From: Trema orientale
Lineage: Eukaryota > Streptophyta > Magnoliopsida > Rosales > Cannabaceae
Assembly (NCBI GenBank): GCA_002914845.1
Contig: JXTC01000264.1
Location: forward strand, 36,391 to 100,390
Direction: 5' to 3'
DNA length: 64,000 nt
How positions within the stretch are numbered: position 1 is the stretch's first letter; each line of letters begins with the position of its first letter. The translations under genes were made by a program, and so were the position numbers. Of the stretch, positions 48,291-60,379 are shown in pieces. The notes under the pieces were generated by a model. The model made no database searches. It was not told the origin of the DNA and saw only the letters and a program-made list of their open reading frames with translations.

Positions 48291-48532
48291 GATTGTCAAT
48301 CCAATAGGTTTTCTTTTTTTTTTTTTTTATCTGTGTGTAGGTACTTTTTTTTAGCCGTTAAATTATCATCTAATAGTAATCTAACGACCATGATGAGGTG
48401 CATGAAAAGACGCGCATTATTAATGCTATTTTTCTATCCTATTTTTTACAATAAAAAAATGTATAATAAATTTTCTTTGGCCAAAATGATACCTATGTGA
48501 AGGTAAAAAAAAAATCTACTGAATTGGTGCCC
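48291..48532. mobile_element. MITE in a TA-rich tract, copy 2
   Basis: The ends GTCAATCCAATAGGTTTTC and, reverse-complemented, GCACCAATTCAGTAGATTTT are inverted. The interior AGCCGTTAAATTATCATCTA matches copy 1 at 30497-30739 in the opposite orientation. TATATA-type repeats flank both sides. Confidence 0.65.
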
Positions 48533-49074
48533 TATATATAATATATATAAGTTTATATTTGGGGGCCACCGGAAATCATCCACTCACTAAAAGGTCAACC
48601 AATTACATATAAAAAACAATACTAGCTAAGAAAATAAAATAAAAACATAGGACATAGAATGCAATAATACAATAAAATGCGAGCACTAAGTTCTGTTTCT
48701 CAATATTTTATCCATTGTCCGTTATGCAATTATTTATCTGTTTGTTGTAGTAGTAACTAGTTATAATGCAACACTTTTATGGAATACCATCATTAGTGTT
48801 GTAGTTTTTTAACATCTTTTGATAAGAAAGAAGCATATTTACTTATTCGGTAAGGAATGAAAATAAAAAATTGAGTCATTTTTTACTAATTTAATGAAGA
48901 AATGTAAATGATTTTTGGTTATTTGTACCCAAATAGATAAGTAAATATGTGAGGGAATGAGAAATGAAAATATTGCCAAAATGTTTAAAAGTTCAGTATA
49001 GATTTAATGTCCCTTAAGTAAGACAGATTTGGGGGAAATCGTAAAACTTTTCTATACAATTTACACTATGAAAA
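48533..49074. other. Non-coding spacer
   Basis: No gene or clear repeat recognised. Confidence 0.35.
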
Positions 49075-49330
49075 GTTAAGAGGAGCGGACCCGGCTGAGG
49101 CACTCGAGGAGTAGTGATTTTTTTTTTTTAGCGTATACATTTTTTTTTCCTCCAAAAATTTAAAGTATTCCTTCGCTTTATATTCATAGTGGAAATCTTA
49201 GTTACGTGCCCCACTGAATTTTGTGAACTTTTCTGAAAAAATTTAAAGTTATGCCTCCCTTGATAATTAAAATTAGAATTGATTATGACCGAATTACACC
49301 ACTTCTAATTTTAGTCAGACCAAAAAAAAA
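49075..49330 (-). repeat. Diverged member of the TAGTGGCGGAGC/AAGTGGTGTA repeat group
   Basis: On the minus strand AAGTGGTGTAATTCGGTC (49287-49304) matches the motif at 45510-45526, and an AGCGGACCCGGC phrase (49085) lies at the other side. Confidence 0.4.
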
Positions 49331-52300
49331 AGGTCCAAAAATTCTTAGGACTCAAATTAAGTCTAAAAACACAATTAGCTAATTAGAGGCTAATCCATGC
49401 ATTTTAAGAAAGGACCCCAAAAAAAGAAAGAGAGAGTTGATTAAGTTTTCTTTTTCCTTTTTGTCTTAGTTAGTTAATACCTCACTAGAATAAAACTAGA
49501 ATAAATTTTTGGCTCCACCTCGTTCCATCTTGTAATACCAACAATATTGTAGTGTCTCAAATTATCGCATTATTTTTTCTTTTGTCAACAGAGGAGGAGG
49601 AAACTCGAATTCATGATCACCGCATCATTTGAAAAAGATGTTGTTTTTCAAGAAAGGGTGTGTAATAACCCAATACTTTATTAATTGTATAAACATTTTC
49701 ATAAGGTGAAATTAAAATAGGATAATAAGTAGTCCATATATAAGTAATGCCTCGTAGACGATAACACATAATTTGTGCATTTCATTCCTTAATATTTTTT
49801 CACAACGATTAAAGGTTGTTTCACAGGTGGATACCAATATAGTTAGAATATGTCAGTTGAATTTTGATGCTTTCAATGAAAAAAAAAAAAGGTGACATCA
49901 CTTGAAAGAGATGTTATTAGAACTTAAAGAAGATGTTTAGCACCTAAGTTCCTAACACTTTGACGTCTGATCCCAGCAAGCACTTGTAATTAGTTGTAGC
50001 CCGCCCCATTCGTGACGCATGCTCCTCTCTTTCAACTCCTAATTTGTCTTTAATATTTGGAACGTGTGATGAGTATAACATATGACTGATCTATTACTAG
50101 TACTATTAATTATCATCATTCAATTCAATCTCCACAAACAGTAACCTTTACTCTCTTTGTCATACACATATAGTACTACTGATCTTAACAGTAAGCGCAG
50201 GTCATGTCATAATTCTCATGTGGATCCCAAATTCCAGAATACCAAGGACACCCAAAAGACCCATTAGCAGCGCACTTTAATTTGTACTTTAAAATTAAAT
50301 GTATTCTTGAACGAGTTTTGCTATTGGCGTGTATGATATGTCCCAACCATTTATTAGAATAGGCTATTTAACGTGAGATTTACATCATAAATCCACACTA
50401 ATGTAAAATTGAAACCGATTAGACGTATCAGGCAATAACACTACTCCTTTTAGATGTATATAACAAATTGAAGCTTGCCCTATGATTCTTAAGATACTAA
50501 CCCCATAAGCAATTAAATAAAATAAGTCGTTATTTGTGAGAAAAACATTTTTTATAACAAAATTATTTGTTTATATATTTTGGCCTAATCCTTGATCATT
50601 GGGTTAGGTAATTATTTTTTACACTACTTTAATTGGTTGATAGAACTGAACGGTGGCGGCGCGGCCAGCGGATACTAAAAGTTAGGCTTGAAGTGATCAT
50701 TTTCCGAAAAACAAGAGTTATCTATATACGGCTTTGAAAAGCGTTTAAGTTACTTTTCTAATGATGTACAACTAAACCAGCTGCCAAGATTAGATTCATC
50801 CTCTATACATGAGAATATGTCTGGCAAGTGGGTCTCTAGTATTTAAAACTCACTGTCGCATCCAAAGACTTTGTGCTATCATTTGGAAGGCTTATAAGCT
50901 ACATGACATGACATTTCACATTTTCCTCTTTGTTATAGCTTATAATTATATTATTCATATACATATCTGAATATTTCATTTTCAAATATGAAGAGGAAGG
51001 AGATTTGAACTTTAATTCTCCAACAATATTATATATATACTTTTCAATTAGGCTGCATATACGACCACGAATAATAGAGTTTTTTTATTGAACATAAGAT
51101 AATGGTGATTTTTGGTCATTTTAGTTCGGTAGGATATACTAAATATACTTTCTATATCCGGTGAGAAGGGATGAGACCATACTTATCTACATGTATATGA
51201 TATATGTGTATATATATATATATGCGATTACAGCCCGGATTAATGTTGAAGAGAATGATTGAAGTGTTTGAAAAGTGAAACTAAAGAAAGAAGAGAAAGG
51301 TAAAGGCCGGAAAGAACCTCAGACATTAATTTTGTAGTGTTAGATTTGGAGCAGGCAGCTTTCCCTCTTGCAATGAATTATTTGAGCCATCCACAAAACG
51401 AAAAGACATGCATGTCCAATTTTGTCAACCTCAGTCTCTTTACCGCTTTCTTTTCCATTCCCAAATTAGTAGATCAATAATATGCTTTTCCTTTCTTTCT
51501 TTTTCTCTTTTGGTCAGAAACAATTTTACTCTATTAGCTTTATCTCATTGTCTAGGACACATTAGCTCTTGACCTTAAATCCTATATTGGAAGGAACATG
51601 AGGAGGTCCTACCATATAATTCTGTGTAGGTGGAGATTAGAGGCCTCTAATACAAGCTATATCTTATCTAATTCTGGTAGAGGTGATTTCATTCCATTAA
51701 TCCAAGTAGTTCATCATATGGCATTATAAACATATAAATATATATAATGTAGTCACTAGACTAGGCTGGGTCCCACGTGCGACCACAGCCAGAGTTGTCC
51801 AATTGGGTTGAAGTCGAAGATCATGTATATATTTAAGCTTGGAGTCATTTGGTTGGACTTAGATATATATAACGCATTTAGATGTGAACAAAGAATAATT
51901 TCTTTCTTATTAAGGAACCATTACCTATGCAAAAGGTAGCTATGAGCTTATCATGGAATCAACCAGTCAATTCAAGATCTTTTACAATTATTTAGTAGAC
52001 TATGAAAATATGGAGGGTCGCCCCGCAACAGGGAAACAATTACCCTATCCAACGAGGGATCCCACCATGGCTATACTGCCTAGTGCCTAGCATATCCTAT
52101 ATAGATGTATCACCATATATGTTTTTCTTTTTGTACAGTACTATCAGTCATTCTTGTATTTCTTCTTATAGACATGCATACTCATATATATATATATATT
52201 TGATTTTTCAATCAATTAGAAATTTCAACACAACGTGATTCTTTATCTTAATTAAATTTCATTGAATAGTACTTAAATCTCTTGTATATTGTTTGCCTAT

Positions 52301-54319
52301 AATTATTATAATGTATAGGTGTTAAGTATACAAATATATAGGTTATATTTAACATTCAGTAGTGGTAACAAGCAGAATTTGATTGACAACAACACTTATT
52401 TTCAATATTGTGGTTTTTTTTTTCTTTTGAAAGGCAAACTTGTGGTTTAAAGTTTGAATTCTTACACCATTACAGGAAAAATATCTATGTAAAATGTTAT
52501 ATGTTTCATGTAAAAACTATAATTACGGGATAATAATGGAGTTGCAGAGATATCACTAAATGATGTACGGATGTAGGCCATTATAAGGAGATGAGGAGAA
52601 AGCAAATGCACGATAACAGCATATGTGTGTGTATATATATATATATATAGCATCAATAATGTAATTTCCACGAAGGCTATAACTATATATTCCGTACAAT
52701 TTTTACAAGTTCCTTGTTCCTAGTTGGGAATCAATGAAAGCATTTTGGGTTTTTTCTTTCTTTTTTTTTCCCATGAGAAAATGCATTGGGTATAAGGGTA
52801 TTTGTTTCACATATATAGGACCGTAGAACTCATTTTTGTGACTTTTTTTTTTTTTAATTTTTGAACGAGACTTTTTACAGCTCCTATTGAAAATGGTACA
52901 ATGCAAACCCGAATGGAGTGGGTCAAGCTCCTATGCTCTCTGCCCAACAACGATTTAAGAGATTCTTATTAGCTATAAATTTAAGAAACAATTCGATGTT
53001 GGTTTCTGTCTATGACCATCTTGAGGAGAGACGAAAATCGAGATATTTTGGTGCAAAATGAATAAGAGACAAACTTATGTGATCTTTAACAAACAAGGGC
53101 CACTTTATTTGCAAATAGAGCAGTGTTCAGTCATTCAAAATGGCCCCAAAAAAGAGGAAAGTTTCTGTGCTTCACTGAATCTCAGTGGCTTTTTTCTATC
53201 AAACAAAGAAAAGAAAGGTTATATATATACATGTATAAGTATATATTATTAAAATAAGATGTACCAATCGAAGTAGATGGTGATGACTGATGAGGATATT
53301 AAAACAGTGGTAATACTACTCTGATTTTAATACTTTTATTCTTAATGTCTGCAATTTCCAAATAGAAAGAATGGCCAATCCACGTGAAATGGCCCCCACA
53401 CTTTTCTTCAATTGTCTGTCGAATGCACCTTCTAGCTCAATGCCCAACACGTTCAGGCTAATTGCACCCGTTGTACGGATTTTTGTTTTGCTTTGTTACG
53501 CACAACCTGGCACACAAATGCAATTTGGGCCGCAATTTGGGCCCAAATGATATCTGTGATAGTTTTCATAGGTAGCACTTGTTAAGAAAAGTACCAGTTT
53601 TGTAACAGTTTCGTCCAAAGAAAACTGGTAAAAGAAAAGACCAACCACCATGAGTCCATGACTACGAGGAGGAAATTAGGAGTATCATTTTCTTTACAAC
53701 TTCTATTTAAGAAAGTACCCCAACTAAGTCATTTTATTAATGATCGGTACTTCCGTATTCACTTTATTGTTCTGACCGGTAGTATAAAAATGACACGTTA
53801 TAAATAAAATAACTTCCAGTTATAATAAAAATTACTAATCCCAATAAAGTCACTCTGGAAAATGATTCTAAAAATATCATTCAAAAAAATATCCTAGTTC
53901 CATCCATTTCCAAGGTTCCACGGGTTTGTGGTCTGTTTTGATTTTTGAGAGCATCTAAATCTATCGCAATGATTACCTTCGCAAACACATTCAATTATAT
54001 ATATGTATATATTGTAATGGTTGCTTTTACGCCTTTACGCGTTCATGTATAGAACAAAAAGTACTTCCTGAAACCAGTTATAGTGGACTAATTAAACTTC
54101 GACACAAGGTATCAATCATATTCATAAGCAAATCTGTTGAATCAGATGACTCCTATAGCATATTGCGGATTGATACTCCTATAGTGTGGGATTAATTAAA
54201 AGAAAATACTTCTACGAAAAAACGAGAATCAAACATTAGCCTACATGATAACTTTATTATGCTGAGAACAAAAGCCAGAAGACGAGAAAAACAAAAACAA
54301 ACGAAGCCTAAATGTCTTT
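49331..54319. other. Gene-poor region, no gene recognised
   Basis: Five kilobases without a domain-bearing frame. TA runs occur at about 51211-51223, 52185-52200 and 52633-52650. A CACGTG (G-box core) occurs at 51773-51778, but no gene is near enough to assign it. Confidence 0.4.
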
Positions 54320-56240
54320 CTTAATTTTATCCCCCAAAAAAATGACCTTATTAATATACCCCACAACGGAGGGATTGTATACCTATGACAGGGTATAAAG
54401 CTCAAGAGCAACCAAACAATTGTAAGTCTTCTTATTGCAGAAAAATCCACGGCACATACAACTCTTGTCGCACCTTTCCCTACGTTCAGCCAATTTCATG
54501 GGGCCATATCCTTCTTCATACCAGCTTTGAAAATGGGCCAAATTCCTTACTTTGAAGTATCCCACTTTTGACTCGCCACATTTTCCCAGCTCCGGCAGCC
54601 CACAAGTACTCTTGGTCCAACCTTTCAGTCCCTCTGGTGCCGGACAGGCCACGCATTGATTGTTCTGACAAACACCCAATTCACCACATTTGCTAGGCAA
54701 CCTACAGCCACTCTCGGTATGAGTCGTGGCTCGAAGGTAAGGCCATTAAGACAATCGCTTTAGACCTCACCTCCTCGAGTTCCAAATTACTAATTTCTTT
54801 TAAAGATTTCACATCTTCGAAATTTCTTAATTTCTATGCACTTAAAATATATAAATAATATATAGTGATTTTAATATACTTCAAAAATCTTAATCTCAAT
54901 TCAATAAATCAACGTATTTTTCTAAAATTCATGAATTTTTTATTTATTGCAAAAAAAAAGGGGTAGCATCTTAACTGCTTTATTTCCAAAATTGGAACAA
55001 ATTTTTATTTTTATTTCATTATATTTTGTTATAAAGATTGTTTCTTCCAAAATTTTCAAATGTCATTAATTTCTTATTTAACATCCATTTTTTCAGTTGT
55101 TAAGTTAATTTTCCTACCAAATCGGCTATTGATATATTTAATCAAATCAAAATACATTATAGTTTACATATTTTATTATTCGACTAATATATCTAAAAAA
55201 ATTATCTTCTATTTTCAAAAATAATATTAAATTTTTAAAGAAAATCGTCTAAAATTTTCTTATGAGTATAATTTAATTCCAAAATATATATATATTTTAT
55301 AAATTTTCGCCTCAGGCCCCAAAATTTATTGAGCCGACTCTGGGTATGACCACTCTCTATGTTCCGAAGAGCGTGAACCTAAGCTCCCAGCGTGTTCATA
55401 GAAGGTATATACTTTTAAGAGTACCATCAGATTCTAGTCGAAGCATGGAATAGGTGCTATAATATTTAGGCCTCGAGAGAACGTATTTGCCTGGCTGACC
55501 GAGCCGTTGATAGAGTACCTTAGTCCCAAAACAAAAGAGTGAACCTTTTGGGTCTCGGGTTCGCTATATAAACTCATATCGACCAAGGCTTTGTCTTTGT
55601 TGACAAGAACATCATATTTGTAATAAATCAGGGGCAGCAAAGTTTTTGTCCAAAAGAAATGTATAACGCTCCTTTGGGGTTGTCTATATCAGAGACTCGG
55701 CTAACAAGTACACGAGAAGAACTGAATGTTAGAGCTTGATCAATCAAAAGGGTACGCGTTGGATGATCGAAACTCTGCCAGATAAACTTGTTATTGGAAT
55801 CGTGAAGAACCAAGTTAACGTTTGGAAGTGGGTTTGACCAAACGACACCCTTGTTCGCCGTGCCCGTTTGCCAAACGAGGCCGCCGTTGGCGTCGTTCAA
55901 GACTAGGTTCCCGTACGTACCGAAGTTGAGTGAGGCATTTTCTCGAACAGGTTGTACGAAGTTGGCCGGCCAAAACCAGCGCGTGATGGAGTCCGAGCGA
56001 GGGTCGCCCATGCGGAGGGCCGAGGGTGAAAGCGTCGGGAGTGGAGTTTGTAGAAGCAGAGGGCGAAGGGGACTGTGGAGATTGGTAAGAGGCGGTAATT
56101 GGCACCGTACTCGGTTGGGAATTCTCCGAATTGCCCTTTGTTTATGTACGTGAATGTTTTGTCGGGAGGGACTAATTCATGGCTCAGTGAGGAAAAATTA
56201 GAAAGATTAATGCTAGAACGAAATAAAAGCGCTCATGATG
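54320..56240 (-). pseudogene. EP1-like bulb-type lectin glycoprotein pseudogene
   Basis: Homology in coding order: a degenerate signal peptide (VLALIFLIF, about 56190-56215); SLSHELVPPDKTFTYINKGQ (56110-56180); the bulb-type mannose-lectin domain with FGTYGNLVLNDANGGLVWQT, VNLVLHDSNNKFIWQSFDHP and LVSRVSDIDNPKGA (55640-56011); a linker (55434-55620); and the Cys-rich C-terminus SKCGELGVCQNNQCVACPAP, CDKSCMCRGFFCNKKTYNC (54383-54700). This is the layout of carrot EP1-type secreted epidermal glycoproteins. The frame shifts near the signal peptide and around 56020, a stop interrupts the C-terminal end near 54385 before YNPSVVGYI, and a 620-bp transposon splits the gene (54723-55342). It cannot make a full protein. 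Confidence 0.85.
54723..55342. mobile_element. Non-autonomous transposon inserted in the EP1-like gene
   Basis: GGTATGA flanks both sides (54716-54722 and 55343-55349), and similarity extends imperfectly to 9 bp. The ends are weakly inverted: GTCGTGGCTCGAAGG on the left and, reverse-complemented, GAGTCGGCTCAATAAA on the right. The interior begins with AAGGCCATTAAGACAATCGC and ends with CGCCTCAGGCCCCAAAATTT, and has no coding capacity. Class unclear; the duplication length suits a Mutator- or hAT-like element. Confidence 0.65.
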
Positions 56241-57383
56241 AGTAATGCGGTGAAAGTGGAGGCAAATTGCTTCTTTTGAGTACCATAATTTGGTTCAATT
56301 TTTGGGGTGTTATAAAGCATTCAAGGAAGAAGTAAAAATTTTTAAAAACAAAAATGGAATATAATATAAAATTTAAAGTTAAAAAAGAGAAAGAAAGAAA
56401 AAGAAAAAACACTTCAAAGAAAAAAGAGGCAGAAAAACCACTTTTAAATTGTTTATATGTTCGCTTTTTCGGTGCTACGTTCTCTTAAGCTTCCCATTAT
56501 TTTGATACAACATTCAGTTGGTTTAAAGAACACAAACAAATTAATATATATTGAACTGATCACTTTTAGACTCGTTGGCCAAAATTAAGTGTTACATGCA
56601 CTCCCAAATAGTGATAGACCGTAACTTTGACAATTGACCATAAAAAATTCACGAACAAAGTATAATGTAATGTATATATATGTGATCCAGTTAATAAGGT
56701 TGCTAAATTAATTGTTGATGGCATTTAGTTGCTGACGTCTCGTGGGACATTTGGAGACTTAAAAGTTTGGTGACATGTCAAGCATCAACACTTAAAACAT
56801 CGGCCTGCCTTAATTACATTAATATTGTTTTTCGACTCTTTTCTATGGTCAAGAGGCTCGAAGATTTATTACTTCCTTATTTGATTTCTTTAAAATGTTA
56901 CAAAATACGATTTTACCAATTGCACCGTTTTCTTCTTTCAAACAATGCAAATTAAATGCCAAAAATTGGCATGGAAATATGTTGTTGGTTAAATTGTTTA
57001 TTAATTACTTCTTTGTTTGGGGCAAGTTAGCGGTAAATTACTATGTATACAAGATGCCATCCCATGATTTTTGTATAATTACTGTATAACTAAGTAATGT
57101 GGTTTGTCTACGTTGAATTGAATTGATCGCACATATATTTAATTGATTCTAATAAAACATATGGCTATATATATAATATATTGAATCTCGTACGCATGAA
57201 AGTAAAATAAAAATAAGGAAACATTAGAGAAAAAGCAATTCTCCCAATTATTTCTTCGTATACATGGATATTTTTCTTAATCAATTATTTCTTAGTACAT
57301 TAAAAATATGTACTAATAAAGTTATATATACAATGCTCATAATGTGATTACAGATATAACTTAGTGATAACCACACTTCCTCT
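56241..57383. other. Non-coding region upstream of the EP1-like pseudogene
   Basis: No other gene recognised. The first few hundred bases would be the former promoter. Confidence 0.35.
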
Positions 57384-58749
57384 TAGAATATTCTAAGAGA
57401 TAATTTAGCTACTCAAAATATGAAATAAAATAAATAAATAAATATAGGTAACTAGATAAATACATAAATAAAGAATATTCTATATTAAGTAATTAGATAA
57501 TTCATAATAACAAATAATTATTATTAGGAATTATCTCCAATCTTAGACTTGAGAAGAAAGTGCATCTGCCATCAAAAAAGTTGTTGAGTTGTAGAGAAAA
57601 TGTAGTGCTGACCGGAGTATTGACGCTTGATCATCTGGCTATTGGTATAGACAAAAAATAAAGAGGCAAGATCGGAATAATAATCGTTTGATTGTCTGGG
57701 GTCTGTTGAAGATCGACTGTTATAGACAAAAGTGAAGTGACGAAACTGGAGTAGTGATTCTCTAGGGCCTGTTGAAGATGAAGGTAGAAGAAGAGTTGGG
57801 ATAATGACCACATGATCGCTTAACTGTTGAAAGAACAACGTCCTTTTTATGCTCTAAATGAAAAGGAACCAATAGAGTTTGTTTTTTTTTTTTTTTTTTT
57901 GTTTAAGACCAAAATATGTAAAAGAAAATAAGGACTTTTTTTTTTTTTTGGGAACCTTAAACGTGAAAAAGACTTTTTTTTTAAACCTAAAACCTAAACA
58001 AACAAATGTAACCTTGTTTTTTTTCATTTTGAAAAACAAAATAAAAAATTAAAATACTTAAGGCAAAAAGGATGAGGGATTTGAAGGAGGAGAAAAATAT
58101 AAGCAATAGGGAGGCGTTGACTGTCACAAATCACTAGGTTTTGAGAAAGTTTTTATTTGGATTGATAGAGAGATCTTTGCCATCAACTAACACTGAGGCT
58201 TTAATATTTAGATTTAAGGGCATTTGCCCAAGAATGAATAAGGAAAAAGAAAATTGGTTTAGATTTTAGGGTGTTAACCCATGAACTGAAAAGTAGAAGG
58301 GTAATTTGGATTCTAGAGTTTGTTGCCCATGAATTGAAAAGTAAAAGTAACGAAAAGAGGATGAGAAGAATGATGCAATTGAGAAAAGAGAATGATAATG
58401 ATCTAATCGGGAGCTAGTTTCGTTCAATAGAACATTCGTTCAATAGGAAGAGAAGAGAATTGATTTCTAGGCAGTTTCTAATACATATAGAAATTGAGTG
58501 AGAAAAAATATTTTGGCTCAAATTATAGAATTGAAATAATGATTTGGCTCACTATTCGCATTGATTGTATGGGTATTCATACAAGTTACAGGAGATCTAA
58601 TCCTCTAGAATATTCTAAGAGATAATTCAATCACTCAAAATATAAAATTTAAAATAAATAAATATAAGTAACTAGATAAATATATAAATAAAAAAATATT
58701 CTATAATAAGTAATTAGATAATTGATAATATCAGGAATTATCTCTAATA
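57384..58749 (-). mobile_element. Possible small LTR-type element or remnant bounded by direct repeats
   Basis: A ~150-bp direct repeat occurs at 57384-57541 and 58606-58749, sharing TAGAATATTCTAAGAGATAA and GGAATTATCTC. On the minus strand the right copy leads into TGTATGAATACCCATACAAT (about 58570), which looks like a Copia LTR promoter region. The ~1 kb between has no recognised domain. This fits a short non-autonomous LTR element or a deletion derivative. TG...CA ends and a target duplication were not found. Confidence 0.35.
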
Positions 58750-59209
58750 TAGGGTGTTAAGCAAAAAAGTAGATTAATTAATAGAAAATGGTTATATAGA
58801 ATTTGTGATTGCCATCATCAACATGTAGTATTAGAATAAAATTTTGTCTTTTAGACCAATTATCTAATAAAAAGTAGCTCTAGTGTGACTCTTAATTGTT
58901 TGCTATTCATGCACGTCATTTTAGCAAATTATATTATTTCCATTGTACTTTTTACTCAAATTACATTTTAAGTACAAAGTGCTAATGATTTAATAAATAA
59001 TGAAGGTTGTAAAAAGTGATGATTTAACTAATTAGTTGTAGGAAAATTTGGGAAATTAAACAATTTTGAAAGTCACTTTTATTAAAGGCCTAACTTTTAA
59101 TAGTATCTGAAAACGGAACTTATTAGATGTATGTTATACAGGAAACCGATGTATATGCGTATAGGTAGTGTCAAAAATTAACCGGAGTCTAAGTACTTTA
59201 TATATAATA
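58750..59209. other. Non-coding spacer
   Basis: AT-rich, no gene recognised. Confidence 0.35.
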
Positions 59210-59914
59210 CTAGTCGTGGGAACATGCCTAATGCATGTGGACCTGTTGTTTTGTTTTGTTTTTTTTTTCCGTTTATAAGAAAGAAATAATACTACAAATT
59301 GTCAATTGATGCAATACTTTCTTATATATTTGTTTTAAAATGTTTCTTTAATTTTGTAAATAAAATTGTTAAATTATCTAATTTCTTGAAAAAAAAGTGA
59401 ATTTATTTAAAAACAAAACCTAAAATTAAATATGAATTTGATTGGAGCCTATGAATTTTTTTCCGGCTCAAATCTTCTAAGAATGTAGAAGAATAATTTC
59501 AAGAAAAAATATGTATAAGAATGAAAAAAATTCCCCTCAGGAAAAAAAAAGAATGAAAAAAAAAATAGATAAACATTATTAAGAGAAGATTAAATATAAA
59601 AATAATATAAATATATATATATAAGTAGTCCAACACATTTCACATGTTTACTGTTATAAAATGGTAAAATCGGATATATAAAGTGGATATAATATATAGG
59701 ACCCACTTTTATATTAATTTTTTTATTTTTTACAAAGACAATCACGAGAAGTTGAAATAAAAATAAATAAATATCAAAATTCTTTAACAATAGAAAATAA
59801 ACAAGTTATCTATTAATATAAATAAGACAAAAAAAGTATAAAAAAATATTTTAAAAAAGCAAGCAAGCAGGTAGAGTTCCACCTGCTTATTCGTTTTTCT
59901 ATAATAGTAATAGA
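59210..59914 (-). mobile_element. Non-autonomous Helitron
   Basis: Read on the minus strand the element starts TCTATTACTATTATAG directly after an A and ends CACGACTAG directly before a T, the A^T target and TC...CTAG ends of Helitrons. A hairpin (ACATGC, loop, GCATGT; 59222-59238) lies 8 bases before the terminal CTAG, as required. A second hairpin (AAGCAGGT/ACCTGCTT, about 59862-59888) lies near the 5' end. No Rep/helicase is encoded. Confidence 0.6.
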
Positions 59915-60189
59915 TATATATATATAATAGTGCTAGTGAACAAAATTATTTGACTTGAAATACTACACCAAATGTTATGCACACATTCAAATTTTACAAT
60001 TCCGAATAGTTTATATGTAGATTACGGAAGTCAGCAGAGCTTCATTCTCGAAAACTGATTTTATTATAAGAATCAACAAGTATCTAATACAATACCCAAC
60101 CACAGTAGTACTATTGGCTAAAAAGCCTAACTCGCTATATGTTTCAAAACATTGATCTTGTAGTTCTCATCGACTGTCGATGATGATGA
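59915..60189. other. Non-coding spacer
   Basis: No gene recognised; may include the end of the adjacent LTR. Confidence 0.3.
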
Positions 60190-60358
60190 TAACTTTAAGA
60201 ATTGAACTGGAGAAAAATAAACAATTAAGGTTTCTTATTGCAAAAGTTCTTAGAAAATACATCAGAAAAAGAGTTTATATAGACTAATAAACAGATAATA
60301 AAAAGACTAAAATACCCTCACTAAAGATAAATAACGAAAAACTAAGCATAATCTAGCA
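60190..60358 (-). repeat. 3' LTR of the rightmost Copia element (left end approximate)
   Basis: Starts TGCTAGATTATGC just after the polypurine tract; a GTCTATATAAAC promoter box lies at about 60275-60286. The other end could not be fixed without the second LTR. Confidence 0.55.
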
Positions 60359-60379
60359 TCCCCCCTCAAACTCACGGTA

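Noticed and set aside
51773-51778. CACGTG as a G-box promoter
   Set aside because: A six-base palindrome with no gene close enough to regulate; likely chance.
55851-56153. 100-codon plus ORF
   Set aside because: Antisense reading of the EP1-like lectin pseudogene.
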